DNA of 64,000 bases from contig NZ_KB850113.1 of NCBI RefSeq assembly GCF_000369625.1, positions 1,433,343-1,497,342 on the forward strand, in the 5' to 3' direction. Positions 57,067-64,000 of the stretch are shown here, one piece after another. The notes beneath the pieces are model-generated. The model had not been told where the DNA came from, did no database searches, and saw only the letters and a program-made list of their open reading frames with translations. The first letter of the stretch is position 1; the number at the start of each line of letters is the position of its first letter. A program made the translations under genes and the position numbers. This DNA is from Acinetobacter variabilis. Its GTDB lineage: Bacteria; Pseudomonadota; Gammaproteobacteria; Pseudomonadales; Moraxellaceae.

Positions 57067-57621
57067 ATGTTTATGTTAAGAAAATTGATTCCTGGTCTGC
57101 TCATCCTCGGTCTGGTGGGCTGCCAAAGCATGTCGGAACCAGAACAGCCTGCGGCTCCGTCCAAACCTCCGGTTCAGCAAAAACCGAAGTCCTCTACACC
57201 TGATGGTGTAGTGATTACGCCCTATGATCGACCAGAGATTAAACGTCAAAAAATTTTGATCCCTGAGCAAAAGCCCCAGTCACAAAAATTTGATGACGGA
57301 CGTAACTTACCTGCATTTAAAAAATTGATGAAGCAAACTCAGCAGGCTTATAGCAAGCAGCAATATAATCAAGCTGAAACTTCTGCAGTCCAGGCCCAGC
57401 GTTTGGCACCTCAAGCCTCAGAAACTTATCTGTATCTTGGTCTGATCGCAAACCGTAAAAACCAGCCGGCCCGTGCAGATGCTTTTGCCCTACGTGGTTT
57501 GAGTTATGCGCAAACCAATGCAATGAAAAAGCAGCTCTGGCAGGTACGCCTGAAAGCAGCTCAACTGCAAAAAAACACCAAAGCCATTCAGCAAGCTCAG
57601 CAGGCCTTAAAGAAATTTTAA
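57067..57621 (+). CDS. lpoP: TPR lipoprotein, LpoP-like activator of PBP1b
   Basis: A 184-residue lipoprotein: lipobox LGLVGC (Cys about 19), a Pro/Gln/Lys-rich linker (about 25-80) long enough to reach from the outer membrane into the peptidoglycan layer, and a C-terminal helical repeat domain (about 90-184) with YSKQQYNQAETSAVQAQRLA and YLYLGLIANRKNQPARADAF, typical TPR pairs. In P. aeruginosa, LpoP is a TPR lipoprotein encoded beside ponB (mrcB) and required for PBP1b function; homologues are known in Acinetobacter. Position and architecture here agree. Confidence 0.82.
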   Translation: MFMLRKLIPGLLILGLVGCQSMSEPEQPAAPSKPPVQQKPKSSTPDGVVITPYDRPEIKRQKILIPEQKPQSQKFDDGRNLPAFKKLMKQTQQAYSKQQYNQAETSAVQAQRLAPQASETYLYLGLIANRKNQPARADAFALRGLSYAQTNAMKKQLWQVRLKAAQLQKNTKAIQQAQQALKKF

Positions 57622-57662
57622 GGCCCTGACGTGAGCCTAGTTATTTATAATAAGTTTTTGAC

Positions 57663-58562
57663 TTAAACATAACGGATCCCTGCAATCCCATAAGCATGCT
57701 GGTTTTGAGCATAGTCTAGATCTTCAGCCTTCATACCACCTAAGGCAAATACAGGAATCTGTACCTGTTTAGCCATCTGTTTAAATTTTTCCCAGCCCAA
57801 AGCTGCGGTATCAGGATGTGTTTCTGTTGCCAGTACCGGGCTGAGTAAAGCTGCTTCACAGCCTATGTTTTCTGTATGTTTTAATGCTTCCAGATCGTGA
57901 CAGGCTGCAAGATAACGATAACCACCAGCCAGCTCCCCTTTTTGTAGTTGCATCAATTGAGACTGTTTCAGGTGAATGGTACGAATGGTTTGCTGCTGCA
58001 ATTCATTCAGTTGTGACCAAAGTCCCTGATTGATGATCAATCTGGATAACTGATCGACTGGAATCTGTTGTAACTGGCTGATGTATCCAGGGCTGGCCAT
58101 TACTCGCCAATATAGCATCTGGTCTTTTTCCAGATTATTCAGGTGACTTAAGTCGTCAGAAATTTTGATCTTCCGCGGCCATTGTAGCTTTTGAATCATG
58201 GCCTGATTCGCTTTAGGAAAGTTCAGCTCACTGAGTTCATCCCGGCTATACCAGCGCCAAGGCTGCTTGATCTCAGCTAATTGTTCTGGCTGAACCGAAG
58301 CATGGAAAATATGCAGATTGACGATGACATCTTCATATTCATGTGAAATAAAGTCAAAAGCCTGCCATTGCTCAATATCAATTCCGACTTCTTCAATCAC
58401 TTCACGTCGACATGCCTCTACAGGCAATTCGCCCTGTTCTACTTTTCCGCCTGGAAACTCATACTTATTGCCCTGATGCTGTTTAGCTTCCCGCCAGCCG
58501 ACCAGAACCTGATTTTGATGAAATAAAATAGCGATTGCGACATGAATTGTGGCTTTGGACAT
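57663..58562 (-). CDS. mutT: MutT-like Nudix hydrolase fused to a ThiE/TenI-like domain
   Basis: A 299-residue two-domain protein. The N-terminal Nudix domain (about 1-130) has FPGGKVEQGELPVEACRREV followed by IEEVGIDIE, a full Nudix box as in MutT, which removes 8-oxo-dGTP. The C-terminal domain (about 160-299) resembles thiamine phosphate synthase/TenI: YRYLAACHDLEALKH, AALLSPVLATETHPDTAALG, and FALGGMKAEDL. The fusion is common in gamma-proteobacteria, and the ThiE-like part usually lacks evidence of thiamine synthesis. The Met at 58562 gives the family start; longer frames are not supported. Confidence 0.9.
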   Translation of the reverse strand: MSKATIHVAIAILFHQNQVLVGWREAKQHQGNKYEFPGGKVEQGELPVEACRREVIEEVGIDIEQWQAFDFISHEYEDVIVNLHIFHASVQPEQLAEIKQPWRWYSRDELSELNFPKANQAMIQKLQWPRKIKISDDLSHLNNLEKDQMLYWRVMASPGYISQLQQIPVDQLSRLIINQGLWSQLNELQQQTIRTIHLKQSQLMQLQKGELAGGYRYLAACHDLEALKHTENIGCEAALLSPVLATETHPDTAALGWEKFKQMAKQVQIPVFALGGMKAEDLDYAQNQHAYGIAGIRYV

Positions 58563-58634
58563 AATGTTCTGAACCATTGAAGTTTTACAGATTGTAAGCA
58601 AATTAGTGTTTTTTATAAATGAGGCAATAATTCG

Positions 58635-58668
58635 TTGACAGATCTATTCGATAATGATTATCATTTAA
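58635..58668 (+). promoter_or_regulatory. hemP promoter overlapped by a Fur box
   Basis: TTGACA (58635-58640), 18-base spacer, TATCAT (58659-58664) as a sigma-70 promoter. GATAATGATTATCATTTAA (58650-58668) matches the 19-bp Fur consensus at most positions and covers the spacer and -10 box, so iron-loaded Fur would block the polymerase. Confidence 0.82.
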
Positions 58669-58700
58669 ATCAATCCAAAACACACCACGGAGTCGACGGA

Positions 58701-58871
58701 ATGAACGCACCATTTAGCCTATTTACCCGTAATAATGATACTCAGCATGCGCTACCGATGTTGCATTCGAACAATTTATTTGCGCTAGGACGAGAAATTC
58801 GGATCATGCATGCGGGTGAAGAATACCGTCTACGTTTGACTCGTAACAATCGTCTCATCCTGACTAAGTAA
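58701..58871 (+). CDS. hemP: Hemin uptake protein HemP
   Basis: A 56-residue small cytosolic protein, family HemP (PF10636). The C-terminal half shows the conserved GREIRIMHAGEEYRLRLTRN and NRLILTK. The Met at 58701 is used with a GGAG-like site upstream; an upstream TTG would put the promoter and Fur box inside the gene and is rejected. HemP genes typically sit near heme uptake receptors and in other bacteria affect their expression; here no receptor is adjacent in the window. Confidence 0.9.
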   Translation: MNAPFSLFTRNNDTQHALPMLHSNNLFALGREIRIMHAGEEYRLRLTRNNRLILTK

Positions 58872-58906
58872 TTTAAATACTCCAAAAATAATAAACGTGG
58901 GAACAG

Positions 58907-58936
58907 GCAGTATGAATCAGCGCATACTGCTTTTTT
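58907..58936 (+). terminator. Terminator after hemP
   Basis: Perfect 8-bp stem GCAGTATG / CATACTGC with an 8-base loop, followed by T6. Confidence 0.88.
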
Positions 58937-58959
58937 AATTGCTAGATCCAATGACTATA

Positions 58960-60282
58960 TTATTTAGATTGAAAAATTAATGAAACTTTAAGTCCACCCA
59001 AAACTGACGGCGCATAATCAATCTTGGCCGTATGTAGCTGCATAATCTTTTGACAAATCGACAGTCCCAAACCTGAACCTTGTGTTCGCGTACCCAAGGC
59101 CCGGTAAAAACGCTCACCTAAACGTTGCAATACGTCGGCCTGAATCCCCTCTCCAGAGTTTTCAATCATGAGTTGTACATTCTGACTTTCAACTATCGTC
59201 CTGATTTCGACCTGTCCCTGCACAGGCGTATAACGAATGGCATTATCAACCAGATTGCGGATACAGCTAAAAATCAGCTCTGCATTTGCTTCAATCACTG
59301 CATCTTCAAGTTTTAAGTTCCAGTGAATCTCTTTTTCCTGAGCAAGAGGTTGTAAAGCTTGTAAGACCTCCTGAACCAATACTTTAAGATTCACCTGCTG
59401 TTTGGGCAAATGCTCTGCATGTTCTGGATCAAGCCGAGCCAATAGCAGTAAGTTTTCCAGAATCTGCGTTCCGCGGTTGACGTCATTCTGAATCATCTGT
59501 AACGCTTGCCTAAGTTGAGCATCTTCCTGATATTCACGTTTCAGCACCTGTAAACGCATTTGAATGGCAGACAATGGGGAACGCAACTCATGTGAAGCGT
59601 CGGCAGTGAAACGTTGCTCGGCAGCCAATGATTTTTCCAGCCTGCTCAACATGGCATTCAGCTGACGGACAATCGGTTGCAGTTCAGTAATCTCAGGATC
59701 AGGACTTTGAACCGGACTGAGATCTTGAGCAGATTTGGAACCAATTTCTCGGGAAATTTTATTTAAAGGTCTTAATTGCCGCTTAATGGCAAAACGTAAA
59801 ATCAGCCACTGTAATATCCATAGGATAAATAAAATCCCGGCGAAACCTAAAGTCGTTTGCCAAAGCTCATCAAAGCGTACTGAAAGCGGTTGTACCACTT
59901 TCACTTTCAAGTCTTGATCTTCAGCAATCAGGATGCGAATAAAATGGCCATTTTCATAATCAAAGTGAAATCCGTTTTTCTGTGCAACTGGTATCTCATT
60001 AATCAGTTCATCATCAATTGAAGTGGTCAGTACCTGCTGATTCAGTAGTAAGGCATATTGAATATCAAACTGCTCACTGATTTCATCGACCTGCGTATTT
60101 TTGGCTTGGTTCACATCTCCTAGAAGTAACTCTGAAATTTCTTCCATCAGGTCATCATGCAGATCAATCGCCTGATAGCTGGAAATTCCCAATAACAGCA
60201 GCCACGCCAGAAATCCTGCCAGTATGGAACTGAACATGGCATGTTGAATCAGCCGACTTTGCAGGGAAATAGGTGCCTTCAT
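58960..60282 (-). CDS. qseC: Sensor histidine kinase QseC-like
   Basis: A 440-residue inner-membrane kinase: two membrane helices (about 15-37 and 155-175) around a periplasmic sensor, HAMP-like linker, HisKA with the phospho-His in FTADASHELRSPLSAIQMRL (about 230), and HATPase with SCIRNLVDNAIRYTP (N box, about 340), ENSGEGIQ (G1) and GSGLGLSICQKIMQLH (G2). It overlaps qseB by four bases. In E. coli QseBC responds to quorum and catecholamine signals and cross-talks with PmrAB; here this is by analogy with gene order. Confidence 0.85.
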   Translation of the reverse strand: MKAPISLQSRLIQHAMFSSILAGFLAWLLLLGISSYQAIDLHDDLMEEISELLLGDVNQAKNTQVDEISEQFDIQYALLLNQQVLTTSIDDELINEIPVAQKNGFHFDYENGHFIRILIAEDQDLKVKVVQPLSVRFDELWQTTLGFAGILFILWILQWLILRFAIKRQLRPLNKISREIGSKSAQDLSPVQSPDPEITELQPIVRQLNAMLSRLEKSLAAEQRFTADASHELRSPLSAIQMRLQVLKREYQEDAQLRQALQMIQNDVNRGTQILENLLLLARLDPEHAEHLPKQQVNLKVLVQEVLQALQPLAQEKEIHWNLKLEDAVIEANAELIFSCIRNLVDNAIRYTPVQGQVEIRTIVESQNVQLMIENSGEGIQADVLQRLGERFYRALGTRTQGSGLGLSICQKIMQLHTAKIDYAPSVLGGLKVSLIFQSK

Positions 60283-60950
60283 ATGGAGGCCTCGGGTTTA
60301 TGCATCCGGTAGCCCAAGCCACGAATGGTTTTAATCATCTGGCTACCGATTTTTTTACGTAGCTGATAAATAAAGACTTCAATCGCATTGCTTTCGATTT
60401 CATCTCCCCAGGCATAGAGTGATTCTTCCAGCTGTTCTCGGGTAATGATATGTTCTGGTTTTTGCATCAGCTTATATAAAATCTGGAATTCTTTTGCAGT
60501 CAGATTAATGCTCTGCCCCGCCTTCATTACAGTCTTGGCCTGATTGTCCAGACTAAGATCCTGCCATTGCAGGATATGATTTGGCATTTGCTGTTTTTGT
60601 CTGAGCTGGGCACGAACGCGAGCGGAAAGTTCTTCCAGACTGAAAGGTTTTACCAGATAATCATTGGCCCCTAGATCGAGTCCTGCGACCCGATCATGAA
60701 TACTGTCCTTGGCGGTAATAAATATAACGGGCGTATCTTTCTGTTTATTGCGCAAGCTTTTAAGAATGTCGTCTCCGGTTGCATTCGGCAGGCCACGGTC
60801 CAGCAAAATACAGTCATACTGATGCTGTTCAATCGCCAGAATGGCATGATCCCCACGATCAACCCGATCAATCACATAACCGTCCATTTCCAGCCAGGTT
60901 TGAATACTTTCCGCCTGAGATTCATCATCCTCTGCCAAAAGAATACGCAT
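60279..60950 (-). CDS. qseB: OmpR-family response regulator QseB-like
   Basis: A 223-residue regulator: receiver MRILLAEDDESQAESIQTWL with the phospho-Asp in YDCILLDRGLPNATGDDIL (about residue 51), the switch Thr in VIFITAKDS and the Lys in ANDYLVKPFSLEEL (about 102); then a winged-helix domain with NLTAKEFQILYKLMQKP and IKTIRGLGYRMHKP. The start codon has no strong Shine-Dalgarno. Together with ygiW upstream it mirrors the E. coli ygiW/qseBC neighbourhood. Confidence 0.87.
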   Translation of the reverse strand: MRILLAEDDESQAESIQTWLEMDGYVIDRVDRGDHAILAIEQHQYDCILLDRGLPNATGDDILKSLRNKQKDTPVIFITAKDSIHDRVAGLDLGANDYLVKPFSLEELSARVRAQLRQKQQMPNHILQWQDLSLDNQAKTVMKAGQSINLTAKEFQILYKLMQKPEHIITREQLEESLYAWGDEIESNAIEVFIYQLRKKIGSQMIKTIRGLGYRMHKPEASI

Positions 60951-61005
60951 GTTATGCTCCGCTTGTTTTACCTTTCTATCTTGCCTTGAAAAAGTTTCAG
61001 ACTCA

Positions 61006-61046
61006 AAAAAACCACATGCTTTTTGGTAACTTGCATGTGGTTTTTT
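61006..61046. terminator. Terminator between ygiW and qseB
   Basis: Stem AAAAAACCACATGC / GCATGTGGTTTTTT with a 13-base loop; T-run on both strands. It should reduce read-through from ygiW into qseB, so qseBC likely has its own promoter. Confidence 0.8.
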
Positions 61047-61086
61047 GTTGCTATCTTCAGATTCAGTTCAGGAAATCATGCTGAAA

Positions 61087-61452
61087 TTAAAACTGAACTT
61101 GGTCGACATCAATTTCAACACGTTTCGCAGGTTTATAGTCAATGTCCACTTCACCAATGATTACCACAGGTGTTTTAGCTGATACTGGTTTACCCTGCCA
61201 AAGTTCATCATCAATTTCGACAGTAATGGTGCCGGTATTGTCACGGAACTGGTATTTTTCATCACCGACAGCTTTTACCACATAACCTTTTAGCTGTACC
61301 TTGCTGTCATCTTTCATGGTCAACGCTTGCTTAACTGTAGTCGTTTTAGCAAATGCAGCCTGATTCACCGCAGTTTCACTACTCGCAACTGCGGCAGTCC
61401 CAATTGAACCCATTAATGCAGCTGCTAAAACAGTATTCATCATCATTTTCAT
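61087..61452 (-). CDS. ygiW: YgiW/YdeI-family OB-fold stress protein
   Basis: A 121-residue periplasmic protein with a signal peptide (about 1-23, ending AAVASS region). The mature domain is a bacterial OB fold (BOF): VKQALTMKDDSKVQLKGYVV, KYQFRDNTGTITVEIDDELW and VVIIGEVDIDYKPAKRVEID. Relatives protect against peroxide, cadmium or acid and antimicrobial peptides. It lies upstream of qseBC, on the same strand here, while in E. coli it is divergent. Confidence 0.88.
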   Translation of the reverse strand: MKMMMNTVLAAALMGSIGTAAVASSETAVNQAAFAKTTTVKQALTMKDDSKVQLKGYVVKAVGDEKYQFRDNTGTITVEIDDELWQGKPVSAKTPVVIIGEVDIDYKPAKRVEIDVDQVQF

Positions 61453-61547
61453 TGCAGTTACCTCTTTTTAAAGTCTTGCCCTGTTTCGATAATGCTATTA
61501 AAACAGCCGAAGATGAATTGAATCTTAAGATCGCTTCATCTTCAGAA

Positions 61548-63305
61548 TTAATTTAATGGCACAACTCTCAAAACTTCTTCAAGCGTGGTGACCCCTTCCA
61601 GAATCTTGCGAGCACCGGCAATCCGTAAAGGTTCTACCCCTTCTTTTTTTGCCTGCTGACGTAACTGATTCAGATTAGCATCCGCTCCGATCAACTGCTT
61701 GGTAGTCAGGCTAAGCGGCATAAACTCATAAATCCCGATTCGGCCTTTATAACCGGTATGGCGACACTCTTCACAACCGACTGCTTTAAAAACAAATTCC
61801 GGACGTGGTAAAGGATAGTCCACCGCCAGATGCTGCCATTCCTGCTCATCCAGGAAACTCTCCTGCTTGCAGTGCGGACATAGCTTACGTACCAGACGTT
61901 GGGCCAAAACGCCCAAGATGGTGGCTGCTGTTAAAAATGGTTGTACGCCCAGATCGTGCAAACGGGTCAGACTCGACGGTGCATCATTGGTATGTAAGGT
62001 AGAAAGTACTAGGTGACCGGTTAATGCTGCCTGAATCGCCATATTGGCCGTATCTTGGTCACGAATCTCACCGACCATGATTATGTCCGGATCCTGACGC
62101 ATCAGTGCACGCACACCATCTGCAAAGCCTAGTTCAATTCCGTTATTGACCTGCATCTGGTTAAAGCTTGGTTCCAGCATCTCGATCGGATCTTCAATCG
62201 TGCAGACATTCACCTGCTCAGTCGCAAGCTGTTTCAGTGTCGAATACAAGGTCGTAGTCTTACCTGAACCGGTCGGGCCTGTGACCAGAATAATACCGTG
62301 ACTGTGACTGGTCAGATTATTCCAGTCATTGAGTAAATGTCCTTCGAAACCGAGCTGCTGAAAACTTCTGACTAGAACCTCCGGATCAAAAATACGCATT
62401 ACCAGCTTTTCACCAAATGCGGTGGGTAAGGTCGATAAACGCAGTTCTGTTTCCTGTCCTTTTGGAGTTCGGGTTTTTAAACGGCCATCCTGTGGTTTAC
62501 GTTTTTCTGCCACATTCATCCGACCCAGAATCTTGATTCGGGAAATGACTGCAGTCAGGGTATTGGCTGGCATGTTATAGATGGTATGCAATACCCCATC
62601 AATCCGGAAACGGATTTTGCCGGTGTCTTTGCGCGGTTCCATATGGATATCACTGGCACCCTGCTCAAAGGCAAACTGTAACACCCAGTCTACCAGTTTC
62701 ACGATATGCTGGTCATTGGCATCCGGATTCTGGGAATCACCCAGTTGCAGCAAGGCTTCTACACCTTTATTTTCCCGCTCATAAGCAGATGATTTTTGCG
62801 AGCCACTGACTGCACGACTCACCTGATAATACTCAACAATATAACGCTGGAGCTGTTCCGGATTGAGCAATACCCGTTCAATTTTTTTCGGTGCAATATT
62901 CTGTTCGAGATTAGATACCCATTCAGTTTTATAAGGCTGATCTGTGGCGATCAGAACTTTATCTGGTTGAATTTCTACTGCCAGAATACGGTTACGCAGT
63001 GCATATTCCTGTGACATAACATTGGTCAAGGCCTGCACATCAGCTTTGAGCGGATCGATGATATAGAACATTAAACCGGTTTTTTCTGCCAGCCACTGGC
63101 ATAAGCGGTTGAGTGTCAAAGTACTTTGAGGATGGGACTGATCAACCAGACTAAAGTTCGCGATCCATTGTAAAGGATGCCATTTTATTTGTTCACGTTG
63201 ACGATGTGTGGTCTGAACTCGCATCCGGTCACGTTCAGTTATTTTTCCGTCTTTTAAAAGCTGATCCAAACACCAGCCTGTATCAATTTCAAAATCAAAT
63301 TTCAT
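61548..63305 (-). CDS. gspE: GspE/PilB-type secretion ATPase
   Basis: A 585-residue hexameric ATPase that powers a type II secretion system or type IV pilus. N1/N2 domain (about 1-190), then Walker A GPTGSGKTTTLYSTL (about 345), an Asp box (TIEDPIEMLEPSFNQMQVN), Walker B DPDIIMVGEIRDQDTANMAI (about 402), the His box TGHLVLSTLHTNDAPSSLTR (about 425) and a zinc tetracysteine (LCPHC about 475 and CEEC about 512). This is the GspE arrangement; PilB is the alternative because no other gsp or pil genes are adjacent. T2SS genes are scattered in Acinetobacter, so the isolation is expected. Confidence 0.85.
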   Translation of the reverse strand: MKFDFEIDTGWCLDQLLKDGKITERDRMRVQTTHRQREQIKWHPLQWIANFSLVDQSHPQSTLTLNRLCQWLAEKTGLMFYIIDPLKADVQALTNVMSQEYALRNRILAVEIQPDKVLIATDQPYKTEWVSNLEQNIAPKKIERVLLNPEQLQRYIVEYYQVSRAVSGSQKSSAYERENKGVEALLQLGDSQNPDANDQHIVKLVDWVLQFAFEQGASDIHMEPRKDTGKIRFRIDGVLHTIYNMPANTLTAVISRIKILGRMNVAEKRKPQDGRLKTRTPKGQETELRLSTLPTAFGEKLVMRIFDPEVLVRSFQQLGFEGHLLNDWNNLTSHSHGIILVTGPTGSGKTTTLYSTLKQLATEQVNVCTIEDPIEMLEPSFNQMQVNNGIELGFADGVRALMRQDPDIIMVGEIRDQDTANMAIQAALTGHLVLSTLHTNDAPSSLTRLHDLGVQPFLTAATILGVLAQRLVRKLCPHCKQESFLDEQEWQHLAVDYPLPRPEFVFKAVGCEECRHTGYKGRIGIYEFMPLSLTTKQLIGADANLNQLRQQAKKEGVEPLRIAGARKILEGVTTLEEVLRVVPLN

Positions 63306-63517
63306 GATTGATGGTCCCCAAAACTGTCTCCACTATAACAAGTTTTTCCTGTTTTTCGCATTCCATTGCGACTTCAAAACTAGAAAGCGGATTTATCTTT
63401 CATGAATATTAAGCACATCATATGGGTTTTAGTTCATAACCTTTTTCTGCTTGTCGATGTGTCAATTTTTCGCCTATATTTCAATCAGGATATCTTATTT
63501 AATCGCTGAGGCCAGGT

Positions 63518-64000
63518 ATGGATTTAAGCGTGGTTCCCTTAAGTGAAAGTAGCTCCTTTCATGAGTTGCTTACCATCCTGACTGCTGCCTTAGGATGTGG
63601 TTTACTAATCGGGCTGGAACGTGAACGGCACAAACAGCGTGAGGAACAGGCCAGTTTTGCCGGGCTACGCTCTTTTGCCATCTGTGCTTTATTAGGCGCA
63701 TTGTGCTTTCTATTTGGAATGGCAATGGGTCTGGCCGGTGCACTCATTATTGGCGGCATTGTCATTTTTTCTATTAGAAACCAGATAGAAGATCCGGGAA
63801 TTACAACTGAATTGGCCTTTATCATGACCTATTTTATTGGGGCGATTTGTCTGTGGAATATTCCTCTGGCTGCAGGACTAGCAGTTCTGATCACGATAAT
63901 TTTAATGGCCAAACACTCTATGCATAATATTGCCGGACAGTGGATTACTGAGGCTGAATTTAGGGATGGATTACTATTATTAGCCTTAATTCTGATTGGT
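63518..64000 (+). CDS. MgtC/SapB-type membrane protein, 3' end cut by window edge
   Basis: The visible 161 residues start MDLSVVPLSESSSFHELLTI and contain the MgtC-like GCGLLIGLERERHKQREEQ (about 27-45) followed by FAGLRSFAICALLGALCFL and further membrane helices. Proteins with this N-terminus often carry a DUF4010 C-terminal domain; the missing part cannot be judged. A small AGG-rich site precedes the ATG at 63518. Function unknown; MgtC relatives affect magnesium homeostasis or ATP synthase. Confidence 0.8.
   Translation, partial: MDLSVVPLSESSSFHELLTILTAALGCGLLIGLERERHKQREEQASFAGLRSFAICALLGALCFLFGMAMGLAGALIIGGIVIFSIRNQIEDPGITTELAFIMTYFIGAICLWNIPLAAGLAVLITIILMAKHSMHNIAGQWITEAEFRDGLLLLALILIG

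Noticed and set aside
58635..58700. TTG-started extension of hemP
   Set aside because: Covers the promoter and Fur box and adds no family sequence.

Overview
The window looks like chromosomal DNA of an Acinetobacter (Moraxellaceae). This rests on AT-leaning composition and on gene groups I recognise from that genus: a fused TyrA-AroA protein preceded by pheA and hisC, alaS-lysC-csrA, hisZ-purA, a scattered GspE-type ATPase, mrcB followed by an LpoP-like lipoprotein, and ygiW-qseB-qseC. The species cannot be fixed from sequence reading alone. I saw no rRNA, tRNA or CRISPR array.

Layout. 1-8.7 kb: 3' part of dapC, an IS30-family insertion between dapC and its terminator, msrB-gpx, alaA, an MFS transporter, a membrane acyltransferase and an M23 lipoprotein. 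8.9-11.8 kb: a very AT-rich, gene-poor island with five plausible small genes (29-61 codons), most with good ribosome-binding sites and terminators, plus coding-like scraps. 11.8-16.2 kb: rluE, then a decayed locus in which a sensor kinase, its response regulator and a divergent GlcG/HbpS-like gene all carry frameshifts next to an intact exported 5-hydroxyisourate hydrolase. 16.2-29.7 kb: M61 peptidase, dacC-like, NDH-2, FKBP isomerase, two M48 lipoproteins (one frameshifted), purA, hisZ, an azlC gene split by a 100-bp MITE, azlD, and a GAPDH/Epd-like gene. 30-38.7 kb: alaS-lysC-csrA, rnhB, two related four-cysteine exported proteins, adenine/adenosine deaminase and an NCS2 purine permease. 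38.8-41 kb: AT-rich stretch with a second insertion sequence (IS701/IS4-like). 41-54.5 kb: yaaA, small hydrolase and acetyltransferase genes, aromatic amino acid operon pheA-hisC-tyrA/aroA, DJ-1/PfpI protein, acyl-CoA dehydrogenase, dctA, ybiB, yeaC-nadK. 54.6-64 kb: mrcB-lpoP, a Nudix/ThiE-like fusion, Fur-boxed hemP, qseC-qseB-ygiW, a GspE-type ATPase and the 5' part of an MgtC/SapB-type membrane protein.

How the genes work together. Most are housekeeping: lysine/diaminopimelate supply (dapC, lysC) and cell-wall enzymes (dacC, mrcB, lpoP), aromatic amino acid synthesis, purine synthesis and salvage (purA, deaminase, NCS2 permease), and oxidative repair (msrB, gpx, yaaA). The unusual signal is gene decay: five genes are broken by lesions that can be placed to a few bases (a 5-bp tandem duplication, single-base losses in homopolymers, a deletion, and a MITE flanked by TA). 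No clearly new multi-gene system was found; the most rewarding places are the decayed HprSR-like locus, the MITE in azlC, the small-gene island, and the pair of four-cysteine exported proteins.
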